A stretch of 64,000 nucleotides of DNA, taken from the NCBI GenBank assembly GCA_919901745.1, contig CAKKPP010000017.1, positions 1 to 64,000 on the forward strand, given 5' to 3'. How positions within the stretch are numbered: the first letter of the stretch is position 1; the number at the start of each line of letters is the position of its first letter. The notes under the pieces are model-generated. The model did not search any database and was not told the DNA's origin. It worked only from the letters and a program-made list of their open reading frames with translations. Of this stretch, positions 45,901 through 53,909 are shown one piece after another. The translations under genes were made by a program, and so were the position numbers. Source of the DNA: Chloroflexota bacterium (GTDB lineage: Bacteria > Chloroflexota > Limnocylindria > Limnocylindrales > CSP1-4).

Positions 45901-46532
45901 GCGGTGAGGACGTCTCGGCCGAATTCGAGGCCATGGAGGCCTGGGCCAGGGAGAATGCCGATCCCGGTGTCCTCTCTTCTCTCGAGGGGCTGCGTGCCGA
46001 GGTCGCTGCCGCCGAGGGTCGTCTCCTCGATGCGAGCGATGCGCTGCTCCTGGCAGCGAAAGGCGACGCGCTCAACGCGCCGACGCACACCAAGAATGCC
46101 GCCCTGCTGGCCCTCGAGGCAGCGGTCGTGGCCCGTGCCGAGGCGGCATTCGCCGCCTTCGAGGCGACCGGCACCCACGGGAAGCTGTGGGACCTCGACC
46201 GGGAGCTCATCCGGACGGGCATCGCCGCACTCACCGCCCCGTCCGGGACCGAGCTGCGGTCGTTCCGCGAGGTCATCGATGGGTACCGCGACATGGGCTT
46301 GCCGTACCGCCTCGCCCAGGCCGTCCTCGTCCTGCTCGCGACGCGCGGCGGCGACGAGGCCGAGGTCGCGGCGCTGGCCGACGAGGCGGAGGGGATCCTG
46401 CGTCGCCTCGGGGCGAAGCCCATGCTGCGCGACCTCGAGCGCCTTCGGGCGTCTGCTTCGGGCGCGACGCCCGGCGGTCCGGCAGCCGAGCCGGTGGCCC
46501 CGGACCTGGCTCGATCAGCCGTGCGAGACTGA
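42981..46532 (+). CDS. Adenylate cyclase-STAND ATPase-TPR protein, copy 3
   Basis: 1183 residues from the GTG at 42981, which overlaps the copy 2 stop. Zinc ribbons at 3-46. Cyclase domain with D86 (FADLVG; the linker is six residues shorter than in copies 1, 2 and 4), IGDAVMAVWG and 'GDMVNTAARLQ' intact. ATPase P-loop 'VGPAGIGKSRLAW' and Walker B 'VMVFEDLHWADTGTIDF'. The 400-residue helical C-terminus is unlike copies 1 and 2 in detail ('AEARLREALDLRRRGIDEAAELRATVALARSLIHHF', ending 'LGAKPMLRDLERLRAS'). Three bases separate it from copy 4. Confidence 0.92.
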   Translation: MICSNCGTENETGRKFCKECATRLAVVCPNCGTANSPDSKFCGECATPLAGAAAPAATAGVSTGSTAASAATSGAERRLVSVLFADLVGFTPFAEERDAEDTREMLSRYFEIASDVITRYGGTVEKFIGDAVMAVWGTPVAHEDDAERSVRAGLELVDAVRALGPTIHARAGILTGEAAVTLGATNQGMVAGDMVNTAARLQSVAQPGTVLVGEATMRATEAAIAFEPLGDQALKGKTAPVAAFRALRVVAERGGRNRAESLEAPFVGRDDELRLLKDLLHATGREKRSRLVSVVGPAGIGKSRLAWEFLKYIDGLAETIYWHDGRSPSYGEGITFWALGEMVRSRAGLAESDDEATTRRKIGETVAQHVPDETERRWIEPALLALLGHGSSTSADQLFAAWRTFFERLAAEAPVVMVFEDLHWADTGTIDFVEHLLDWSKGVPICVVTLSRPELIDRRPDWGAGKRNFVSMYLEPLPETAMRELLAGLVPGLPDAATRSIVERADGMPLYAVETVRMLVAEGQLIAEDGVYRPTGDLAALAVPETLTALIGARLDALDPRDRSLVQQAAVLGLSFTLPALAAVAGESEVDLETRLASLVRRELLTVQADPRSPERGQYVFVQSLIREVAYNTLAKRERKAGHLAAARHFEGLGTDELAGALATHYLAAHANSPDGAEADAVATQARIALRGAAQRAIELGSFAQAATFYDQAHGITEDAAERAELLERSGVAADEATQTEIAEARLREALDLRRRGIDEAAELRATVALARSLIHHFKTEESLALMEQASQRWVREGAELDEDRVELLAQLSRGYFLHEEHARAIGVADRALPAAERLDAVGLVADLLITRGTALGSLGRQYEGLGAIRAGMALADTHGLIPISLRATINLTAFGQGDPVGTYQLARSALDTALRLGRRGYARTLRLNATSNAIEVGDWDWAVDQWRAESETETDELGRIIVRWSLASFGAGRGEDVSAEFEAMEAWARENADPGVLSSLEGLRAEVAAAEGRLLDASDALLLAAKGDALNAPTHTKNAALLALEAAVVARAEAAFAAFEATGTHGKLWDLDRELIRTGIAALTAPSGTELRSFREVIDGYRDMGLPYRLAQAVLVLLATRGGDEAEVAALADEAEGILRRLGAKPMLRDLERLRASASGATPGGPAAEPVAPDLARSAVRD

Positions 46533-46535
46533 CTC

Positions 46536-49500
46536 ATGATCTGTGGCGCGTGCGGGACGGAGAACCGGACCGGGCGGAAGTTCTGCTCTGAGTGCGCGGC
46601 GGCGCTGTCGGTCGCGTGCCCGTCCTGTGGCGCGGCCAATGAGCCGAGCGAGAAGTTCTGCGGTGAGTGCGCGACTCCGCTCGCACCCGGCGCCGCGCCC
46701 AGGGTCTCTCCGGGTCCGCCCGGATCATCCGCCACGGGCCCCGCGAGCGGACCGCGCCCCACGAGTGGGCCTGTCGCCGAGCGACGGCTCGTCAGCGTCC
46801 TCTTCGCCGACCTCGTCGGGTTCACCCCGTTCGCCGAGGAGCGCGACGCGGAGGATGTCCGCGACACCCTCAACCGCTACTTCGAGGTCGCGAGCGAGGT
46901 CATCACCCGCTACGGCGGAACGGTCGAGAAGTTCATCGGCGATGCGGTCATGGCGGTGTGGGGCGCGCCGGTCGCCCGCGAGAACGATGCCGAGCGGAGC
47001 GTCCGCGCCGCGCTCGAGCTCGTCGATGCGGTGCGTGCGCTCGGCCCCGGGATCCAGGCCCGGGCTGGAGTCCTGACCGGCGAGGCCGCGGTCACGATCG
47101 GGGCCACGAACCAGGGTATGGTGGCCGGCGATCTCGTCAACACAGCCGCGCGCCTCCAGTCGGTCGCGCAGCCCGGGACCGTCCTCGTCGGTGAGCCGAC
47201 GATGCGCGCCGCCAGCGGCGCGATCGCGTTCGAGGAGGCCGGCGAGCAGGCACTCAAGGGCAAGGCTGCCCCGGTGCCCGCCTGGCGGGCGCTGCGCGTC
47301 GTCGCCGAGATCGGTGGGCGTAACCGCTCGGACGCCCTCGAGGCCCCATTCGTCGGGCGCGACGACGAGCTGCGCCTCCTGAAGGAGCTGTTCCACGCGA
47401 CGGGGCGCGAGGGCAAGGCCCGCCTGGTGTCCGTCATCGGCCCGGCCGGGATCGGCAAGAGCCGGCTGTCGTGGGAGTTCAGCAAGTACGCCGATGGAGT
47501 CGTCGAGAACGTCTGGTGGCACACCGGGCGGTCCCCCTCGTACGGGGAGGGGATCACGTTCTGGGCGTTGGGCGAGATGGTCCGCCGCCGCTCCGGCCTC
47601 GTCGAGACGGACGATGAGCGGACCACCCGGTCCAAGATCGCCGAGAGCCTCGCGACGCACGTCCCCGACGAGGCCGAGCGACGCTGGATCGAGCCAGCCC
47701 TCCTGGCGTTGCTGGGCGTGGGCACCGGGACCGGCGGCTCGGAACAGTTCTTCGGGGCGTGGCGGACGTTCTTCGAGCGGATGGCCGAGACCGGCACGGT
47801 GGCCCTCGTCTTCGAGGACCTCCACTGGGCCGACACGGGCACCCTCGACTTCATCGACCACCTCCTGGAGTGGAGCCGCTCGAGTCCGATCTTCATCGTC
47901 ACCCTGGCCCGGCCCGAACTTCTCGAGCGGCGATCCGACTGGGGCGCCGGCAAGCGCAACTTCAGCTCGCTCTACCTCGAGCCGCTCTCGGAGCCGGCGA
48001 TGCGCGAACTCCTGGCCGGACTGATCCCGGGCCTCCCCGAGCGGGCCGTGCGCGCCATCGTGGGCCGGGCCGACGGGATCCCGCTGTACGCGGTCGAGAC
48101 CGTCCGGATGCTCCTCGCCGAGGGCAAGCTCCGGCTCGACGGTGAGCGCTACGTGCCGACCGGGGACCTGTCAGACCTGGCCGTGCCGGAGACCCTCACG
48201 GCGCTCATCGCCTCGCGTCTCGATGGCCTGTCGGCCGAGGACCGGGCCATCATCACCGATGGCGCCGTCCTCGGGCAGAGCTTCACCCCGGCCGGTCTCG
48301 CCGCGGTCTCAGGGGTGCCGGAGGCCGAACTCGAACCGCGTCTGCGCGGCCTCGTCCGACGCGAGCTGCTCGTTTCCGAGGCCGACCCGCGCTCGCCGGA
48401 GCGTGGGCAGTACGCGTTCGTGCAGGCGCTCATCCGCGAAGTCGCCTACCACACGCTGGCCAAACGCGACCGCAAGACCCGCCATCTCGCGGCGGCCCGC
48501 TTCTTCGAAACCCTCGGCAGCGACGAGATGGCCGGCGCCCTCGCCACCCACTACCTCGCCGCCCACGCCAACGCACCCGCCGGAGGCGAAGCGGAAGCCC
48601 TCGCCGTTCAGGCCCGTATCGCGCTCAAGGCTGCGGCGGATCGTGCCATTGCGCTCGGTGCGCACGATCAAGCGGTCGCGTTTCTGCAGCAGGCGATCAC
48701 CGTCACCGCGGACCCAGCCGAGGAGGCCGAACTCCTGGATCGCGCAGCCGAGTCGGCATCAATCGCGGCACACCAGGACATCGCAGCGGAGTTGCTGGGG
48801 CGTTCCGTCGAGCTCCGTCGCGCCGGGGGAAACCGGAGCGCGGTCGCCAGCTCGATCGCCGCGCTCGGCCGCGTCCTCCTCGGCGCACGCCGCACCGACG
48901 AGGCGCTGGCTCTGCTGACTTCGTCGTCCGAGGAACTGGCCGACCTTCATCCCGATCCGGGATTCCTTGCCCTCGAAGGGCAGCTGGCGGCCGTTCTCAG
49001 CCAGACGGAGCAACACCGGCGGGCAATCGAGGTCAGCGACCGGGTCCTTGAAGCCGCCGAGCATGCCGATCTTCCGAAGATCCTCGCAGAAACGCTCGTG
49101 ACCAAGGGGCGGGCACTCGGAAGTCTCGGTCGCCTTCGCGAAGCGATCGGCGTCCTTCGAGCCGGCGAAGAGCTGGCGCGGGCCCTGGGTTGGGATTCGA
49201 TCGTCCTGCGCGCCCTGATCTCTCGCGGCTTTCACGTGGGTGAGATCGATGCGCGTGCTGCGCTCGAGGCCTACCAGGATGGACTGGCTTTGGCTCGTCG
49301 CCTGGGCCAGCAGTTCATGGTCCTTGCCTTCGCGAACAACGTCGGCTTCATGTCATTCCTCTCGGGCAACTGGGACGAGGGAGTCAAGGTCTTCGATGAG
49401 GCTCTCGGCAGCGACCTGGAGCCACGCGATCGAGTGGCCCTGCTCGGCAACTACATCGTCATCCTGGCGTGTCGTGGCGAACCGGTGGCAGAGCTGGTGC

Positions 49501-50126
49501 GTGAGATGATCGAGCTGCACGCGGACGACACCGATGCCGGCCAGCAGAGCATGGTTGCCGATGCGCAAGGCCACGTCGCCTGGACCAGTGGCAACCTGCA
49601 AGAGGCACGGACCGAGTGGCTTCGGCTGGGAGCCCTCGCCGCGGTGTACATCGCGCCGGCGACCTATCAGGCGGCCCGGCCCGCGATCTGGGAGCGGGAT
49701 GTCGCGACCGTTCGCAGGGATCTCGAAGCGATCGACGCGACCGGGTTCCACGGCGCGATCGTGGAGACGCGACGGACCACGCTGAACGCCGCCATCGCGG
49801 CGCTCGAGGGACGGACCGGCGAGGCCCACGAACTGTACCGTGAGGCGATCCGGGGGTGGCACGAATTGGGCCAGCCGTGGGACGGAGCTGTGACCGCCGT
49901 CGACATGGCGCACGTCCTCGATCCGTCCGATCCCGAGGTTCAAGCGGCGGGCGCGATCGCACGCAAGATCCTCGAAGGCATGGGAGCCGTTCCCATCATC
50001 GAGCGGCTGGACGCGGCCCTGGCTCGCGGTCGGAGTGAGGCCGGACAGTCCCACGCCTCGTCGACCGAGGCTGCGGCCCCGGTCGAGGACCGCTTCGCCT
50101 CAACGACAGGTACAACCGACGCCTGA
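46536..50126 (+). CDS. Adenylate cyclase-STAND ATPase-TPR protein, copy 4
   Basis: 1196 residues from ATG 46536. Zinc ribbons at 3-46 (MICGACGTEN … FCGEC). Cyclase domain with D92, 'EKFIGDAVMAVWG' and 'GDLVNTAARLQ' all intact. P-loop 'IGPAGIGKSRLSW', Walker B 'ALVFEDLHWADTGTLDFIDHLLEW'. In the ATPase part it is closest to copy 3 (shared 'NRSDALEAPFVGRDDELRLLKELFHATGRE'-type segment and the shorter loop after 'LLALLG'), indicating that copies 3 and 4 arose by the most recent duplication. The helical C-terminus has its own sequence and ends 'MGAVPIIERLDAALARG'. Last gene of the array. Confidence 0.92.
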   Translation: MICGACGTENRTGRKFCSECAAALSVACPSCGAANEPSEKFCGECATPLAPGAAPRVSPGPPGSSATGPASGPRPTSGPVAERRLVSVLFADLVGFTPFAEERDAEDVRDTLNRYFEVASEVITRYGGTVEKFIGDAVMAVWGAPVARENDAERSVRAALELVDAVRALGPGIQARAGVLTGEAAVTIGATNQGMVAGDLVNTAARLQSVAQPGTVLVGEPTMRAASGAIAFEEAGEQALKGKAAPVPAWRALRVVAEIGGRNRSDALEAPFVGRDDELRLLKELFHATGREGKARLVSVIGPAGIGKSRLSWEFSKYADGVVENVWWHTGRSPSYGEGITFWALGEMVRRRSGLVETDDERTTRSKIAESLATHVPDEAERRWIEPALLALLGVGTGTGGSEQFFGAWRTFFERMAETGTVALVFEDLHWADTGTLDFIDHLLEWSRSSPIFIVTLARPELLERRSDWGAGKRNFSSLYLEPLSEPAMRELLAGLIPGLPERAVRAIVGRADGIPLYAVETVRMLLAEGKLRLDGERYVPTGDLSDLAVPETLTALIASRLDGLSAEDRAIITDGAVLGQSFTPAGLAAVSGVPEAELEPRLRGLVRRELLVSEADPRSPERGQYAFVQALIREVAYHTLAKRDRKTRHLAAARFFETLGSDEMAGALATHYLAAHANAPAGGEAEALAVQARIALKAAADRAIALGAHDQAVAFLQQAITVTADPAEEAELLDRAAESASIAAHQDIAAELLGRSVELRRAGGNRSAVASSIAALGRVLLGARRTDEALALLTSSSEELADLHPDPGFLALEGQLAAVLSQTEQHRRAIEVSDRVLEAAEHADLPKILAETLVTKGRALGSLGRLREAIGVLRAGEELARALGWDSIVLRALISRGFHVGEIDARAALEAYQDGLALARRLGQQFMVLAFANNVGFMSFLSGNWDEGVKVFDEALGSDLEPRDRVALLGNYIVILACRGEPVAELVREMIELHADDTDAGQQSMVADAQGHVAWTSGNLQEARTEWLRLGALAAVYIAPATYQAARPAIWERDVATVRRDLEAIDATGFHGAIVETRRTTLNAAIAALEGRTGEAHELYREAIRGWHELGQPWDGAVTAVDMAHVLDPSDPEVQAAGAIARKILEGMGAVPIIERLDAALARGRSEAGQSHASSTEAAAPVEDRFASTTGTTDA

Positions 50127-50163
50127 TCCGAGGCAGTTGCGCGCCACGCCCCACGGCGGCGAC

Positions 50164-51018
50164 ATGCCGACGGACGAAGGCTTCGTCCGTCCCGCCACTC
50201 CCGACGAGCGCGGCGCTGTTCGCGCCATGCATGCTGCCACCCGCGGTGCGTGGGAGGAGGCCGCCGAGCAGTACGAGCGCTGGCTCCCGGAGGCCATCGA
50301 ACTCATCCGCGGCGGCGGCTCGAACCTGTTCCCCGAGGAAGCGGCGCTCATCGGCGACCTCAACGGCCGCTGCCGTCGCGCGATCCATCTCCAGTGCGCC
50401 GGTGGGCGCGACACCCTCTCGCTCTGGAATCTCGGTGCGGACGAGGTCATCGGTGTGGACTACAGCCCGCGGATGCTCGACCTGGCCCGGCGGCTGACCG
50501 AGGCGGTCGGCGCGGGTTCGGCCGCCCGCTGGATCGAGGCCGACGTCCTCGACACGCCGCACGATCTGGACGGCACCGCCGATCTCCTCTACACGGGCCG
50601 CGGTTCGCTCATCTGGCTCCAGGATCTCGATGCGTGGGCCGCCGTCCTCGTTCGCCTGCTTGCCCCGGAGGGTCGCGTTGTCCTGTTCGAGGGCCACCCG
50701 GCCGAGTGGCTCTTCGATGTCGACGAGGACGGCCGCTGGATCGCGACCGACTACGACTACTTCGGCGGACCGGAGGCGTCGAAGGGCTGGGCGCCCGAGT
50801 ACATCGACCGCCTGTCGATCGACGAAGCCGACCAGAGCTTGAAATTCGCCCGGTCGTGGACGCTCGGCGAGATCCTGACCGCGATGCTGGGCGCCGGCCT
50901 CCGACTCGAGCGCGTCGACGAGTACCCGCGCGATTGGTGGGGCGGCCACGGTGACGTGGCGCCCGATGAGGCGGGCCGCATCCCCCTGTCCTTCTCGGTG
51001 GTGGCTCGGCGGGGCTGA
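50164..51018 (+). CDS. SAM-dependent methyltransferase
   Basis: A 284-residue class I methyltransferase, ATG at 50164, 37 bases after the cyclase array. The SAM-binding region is 'RRAIHLQCAGGRDTLSLWNLGADEVIGVDYSPRMLDLARRL' (motif I with GG and the acidic ribose-binding D), then 'LLYTGRGSLIWLQDLDAWAAVLVRLLAPEGRVVLFEGHP' (motifs II-III). The N-terminal helix 'HAATRGAWEEAAEQYERWLPEAIELIRGGGSNLFPEE' may be a substrate cap. Substrate unknown. It could be cotranscribed with the array or independent. Confidence 0.85.
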   Translation: MPTDEGFVRPATPDERGAVRAMHAATRGAWEEAAEQYERWLPEAIELIRGGGSNLFPEEAALIGDLNGRCRRAIHLQCAGGRDTLSLWNLGADEVIGVDYSPRMLDLARRLTEAVGAGSAARWIEADVLDTPHDLDGTADLLYTGRGSLIWLQDLDAWAAVLVRLLAPEGRVVLFEGHPAEWLFDVDEDGRWIATDYDYFGGPEASKGWAPEYIDRLSIDEADQSLKFARSWTLGEILTAMLGAGLRLERVDEYPRDWWGGHGDVAPDEAGRIPLSFSVVARRG

Positions 51019-51319
51019 CAACGTCGTGGCGCTGGCCCGGCGCGTTTCTGCCAGATTCCGCCCCCGACGGCGTAACGGCGGCTCGCGCTCCCGCTGGCCA
51101 GGATCTCGCTCGGCTGGGGGCGTGGATTCGGGCGCGCAATAGCCGCATCCGGCTACCACAAGTGTGATCGCGCGGTCGGATCGAGTGCCGAGCTGCGTTA
51201 GCGCCGCCCATGGCGACATCCGGCGAAAGCGTCAGCCGCGCGTCCCGATCGGGGCGGCCTCACCCGTTCCCCGTGACGGACATCACCGCGGCGCTGGACC
51301 GCGGTGCTAGCCTCGGATC
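51019..51319 (+). promoter_or_regulatory. Intergenic region with a leaderless-type promoter at its end
   Basis: I see no gene in these 301 bases. TAGCCT at 51308-51313 lies exactly 6 bases before the ATG at 51320, matching the leaderless spacing seen at several other genes of the window. There is no Shine-Dalgarno sequence. Confidence 0.45.
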
Positions 51320-52048
51320 ATGAACGCCCAAACCCACCACCCTGCCCATGGTCACGATCACGACGACGCCCATGGTCACCCCGAACACGAACACGACCAC
51401 GATCACGAGGAGTTCGACTACGTCGCGGCGATCCTCGATGGTCGCGCCGCGAAGGACCGCTTCTTCGCGACCAGCCCGACCAGCCCGATCCCGAGCGTCC
51501 GTGCGCGGGCGCACGCCAATGACCACGACAAGGGAGGCCACGATCACGGCGCCCACGATCACGGAGCGCACGAGCACGACGGTCACGCGGATTCGGTGCC
51601 GGCAGACCCGCCGTTCGGCGGCCTGAGCTACTTCGAACCCGATCCTGCGTACCAGTTCGAGATCGAGAGGCCGTTGCCCTACGAGGGCAGCGATCCGGTC
51701 GAATTCGAGATGACGACGTCCGATGGCCGCGTCCGCACGGCGTTCCGCGTCGCCACGCTGCCGTTCGACTTCGACGGCCAGGCGCTGCGCCTCCACGCAT
51801 ACCGGTTCGCGGGATCCCCTGAGGGCTCGCTCTTCGTCCCGTTCCAGGACGCGACGAGCGGCACCGAGACGTACGGCGCCGCCCGCTACCTCGATCTCGA
51901 GGTCGAGGACGACGGGGTGGTGATCCTCGACTTCAACCTCGCCTACCACCCGTACTGCGCCTATAACGAGAGCTACTCGTGCCCGCTTCCGCCGGCCGAG
52001 AATCGCCTCCCGGTACGGATCGAAGCCGGCGAACGGCTGCCGCTGTGA
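51320..52048 (+). CDS. DUF1684 protein with two histidine-rich inserts
   Basis: A 242-residue protein. The C-terminal ~150 residues are a clear DUF1684 domain: 'FGGLSYFEPDPAYQFEI', 'FDFDGQALRLHAYRF', 'LFVPFQDATSGTETYGAARYLDLE', 'LDFNLAYHPYCAYNESYSCPLPPAENRLPV'. The N-terminal part is unusual: about eleven His mixed with Asp/Glu in residues 5-31, then the conserved 'KDRFFATSPTSPIP' segment, then a second run with about nine His (~65-92) splitting the domain's usual N-terminal part. Such runs bind Zn, Ni or Co loosely. DUF1684 has no established function. Neighbouring metal genes support a metal-related role here. No signal peptide seen. Confidence 0.88.
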   Translation: MNAQTHHPAHGHDHDDAHGHPEHEHDHDHEEFDYVAAILDGRAAKDRFFATSPTSPIPSVRARAHANDHDKGGHDHGAHDHGAHEHDGHADSVPADPPFGGLSYFEPDPAYQFEIERPLPYEGSDPVEFEMTTSDGRVRTAFRVATLPFDFDGQALRLHAYRFAGSPEGSLFVPFQDATSGTETYGAARYLDLEVEDDGVVILDFNLAYHPYCAYNESYSCPLPPAENRLPVRIEAGERLPL

Positions 52049-52091
52049 CCGCACGAGCCATCGGGTATCGGGACGCGACGCCACATCCACG

Positions 52092-53849
52092 ATGGAGCGT
52101 ACGATGCGGCCCATGGCCGGCGACCCAACCCTGATCGAGACCATCCGCGCCTCTGTCATCGGCGACGACGAGGCGGTCGTGGGTCCGTATGGCCTGCGCC
52201 GGGTCACGTACGCCGACTACACGGCGTCGGGCCGATCGCTGACCTTCATCGAGGACTTCATCCGCGCGACGGTTCTGCCGCTGTACGCGAATACCCACAC
52301 GGAGTCGTCGGGAACGGGTCGCCAGACCACGCGCTTTCGCGAGGACGCCCGACGGATCATCCGCGACGCCGTCGGGGCATCGAAGGACGACCATGCGGTG
52401 ATCTTCGCCGGCTCCGGTTCGACCGGGGCGATCGCCAAGCTGATCGATTGCCTGAACATCCGGCTGCCCGCCGACCTCGACGATCGGTACGGGCTCCGCG
52501 ATCGGATCCCGGCCGCCGAACGTCCGGTCGTGTTCATCGGCCCGTACGAGCACCACTCGAACGAACTGCCCTGGCGCGAATCGATCGCCGATCTCGTCAC
52601 GATCCCGGAGGATCCGGACGGGCGGATCGACCTGGCCGAGCTGGAACGCCGGCTGGAGGCCCATGCGGATCGGCCACTGAAGATCGGCAGCTTCTCGGCC
52701 GCGTCCAACGTCACCGGCATCATCAGCGACGTTCGTGCGATCTCCGTCCTGCTCCACCGCCACGGCGCCCTGTCGTTCTGGGACGTTGCGGCGGCGGCAC
52801 CCTACGTCGACATCGAGATGTCGCCGCGCCACGGCGAGCCCGACGACAACCTTGCCTACAAGGACGGGATCTTCATCTCGCCCCACAAGTTCATCGGCGG
52901 TCCGGGTACGCCCGGCGTTCTCGTCGCGCGGCGGGAGCTGTTCCGGAACCGGGTCCCGAGCGTGCCCGGCGGCGGCACGGTGGCCTACGTCAACCCGACC
53001 GAGCACCGCTACCTCGACGATATCGAGCATCGTGAGGAGGGCGGCACTCCGGCAATCGTCGAGAGCATTCGAGCGGGACTCGTCTTCCAGCTGAAGGAGG
53101 CGGTCGGCACGGAGGCGATCCGTGAGCGCGAGGAATCGTTCATCCGGCGCGCTCTCGAGCGCTGGGAAGGCAACCCGGACATCGAGATCCTCGGCAGCCA
53201 CGACCTGAAGCGCCTGTCGATCGTGTCGTTCGTCGTGCGCCACGCCGGGCGCTACCTCCATCACAACTTTGTCGTGGCGCTGCTCAACGACCTGTTCGGG
53301 ATCCAATCTCGCGGAGGCTGTTCGTGCGCCGGGCCGTACGGCCATCGCCTGCTCGGGATCGATCTCGAGACCTCGCACGAGTTCGAGCGCGCGATCGCAC
53401 AAGGCTGCGAGGGGATCAAGCCCGGCTGGGTGCGCGTCAACTTCAACTATTTCATCTCGGAAGCCGTCTTCGAATTCGTCCTGGCGGCGGTGGATCTCGT
53501 GGCCTCCGACGGCTGGCGGCTCCTGCCCGAATACGAGTTCGATGCGGCGAGCGGGCTGTGGTCACATGCCGCCGGCGCGGGCGACCCGCCCATGAGCCTC
53601 TCGGACGTGCGCTACGAAGGCGGGCGCATGGTCACCCCGGACCGACGCAGGACCGAACCCGAGAGCCGTTTCCCCGGATATCTGGCCGAGGCAGCGGCAC
53701 GCTTCGCCGTGGCCGGCGATCGGACGAGAAGGACGGCTGCGCCCGACCCGCACGGCGCCGAGATGGGCCCCGACTTCGAGGCGCTGCGCTGGTTCTGGCT
53801 GCCGCACGAGGTCGTTGCGGGTGACCTCACCGGCGTGCGGCAACGCTGA
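52092..53849 (+). CDS. Class V aminotransferase-fold enzyme (cysteine desulfurase-like)
   Basis: A 585-residue PLP enzyme. Seen: 'YADYTASGRSLTFIEDFI' N-terminus, 'FAGSGSTGAIAKLIDCLNI', 'GPYEHHSNELPWRES' (the conserved His region), 'SFWDVAAAAPYVDIEM', the PLP lysine in 'DGIFISPHKFIGGPGTPGVL' and the cysteine-bearing loop 'SRGGCSCAGPYGH' expected in SufS-like desulfurases. The C-terminal ~110 residues are an extension. Proteins of this long subtype are annotated as aminotransferase class V; sulfur mobilisation is a plausible but unproven activity. It lies 43 bases after the DUF1684 gene and 60 before the metal transporter. Confidence 0.86.
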   Translation: MERTMRPMAGDPTLIETIRASVIGDDEAVVGPYGLRRVTYADYTASGRSLTFIEDFIRATVLPLYANTHTESSGTGRQTTRFREDARRIIRDAVGASKDDHAVIFAGSGSTGAIAKLIDCLNIRLPADLDDRYGLRDRIPAAERPVVFIGPYEHHSNELPWRESIADLVTIPEDPDGRIDLAELERRLEAHADRPLKIGSFSAASNVTGIISDVRAISVLLHRHGALSFWDVAAAAPYVDIEMSPRHGEPDDNLAYKDGIFISPHKFIGGPGTPGVLVARRELFRNRVPSVPGGGTVAYVNPTEHRYLDDIEHREEGGTPAIVESIRAGLVFQLKEAVGTEAIREREESFIRRALERWEGNPDIEILGSHDLKRLSIVSFVVRHAGRYLHHNFVVALLNDLFGIQSRGGCSCAGPYGHRLLGIDLETSHEFERAIAQGCEGIKPGWVRVNFNYFISEAVFEFVLAAVDLVASDGWRLLPEYEFDAASGLWSHAAGAGDPPMSLSDVRYEGGRMVTPDRRRTEPESRFPGYLAEAAARFAVAGDRTRRTAAPDPHGAEMGPDFEALRWFWLPHEVVAGDLTGVRQR

Positions 53850-53877
53850 CCGCAGCGAGGGACGACTCCGCTCCTGT

Positions 53878-53898
53878 TGCAACATGTTGCATTAAGAT
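53878..53898 (+). promoter_or_regulatory. Nur/Fur-like operator overlapping the transporter promoter
   Basis: A perfect 14-bp palindrome TGCAACA/TGTTGCA at 53878-53891, extended to TTGCAA-CATG-TTGCAT, resembles the Nur box of Streptomyces (TTGCAA-N5-TTGCAA). TAAGAT (53893-53898), a fair -10 box, follows directly, so the bound protein would block polymerase. The Fur-family gene at 54908 is the obvious candidate regulator. Confidence 0.7.
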
Positions 53899-53909
53899 CC
53901 ACGTCGCTG

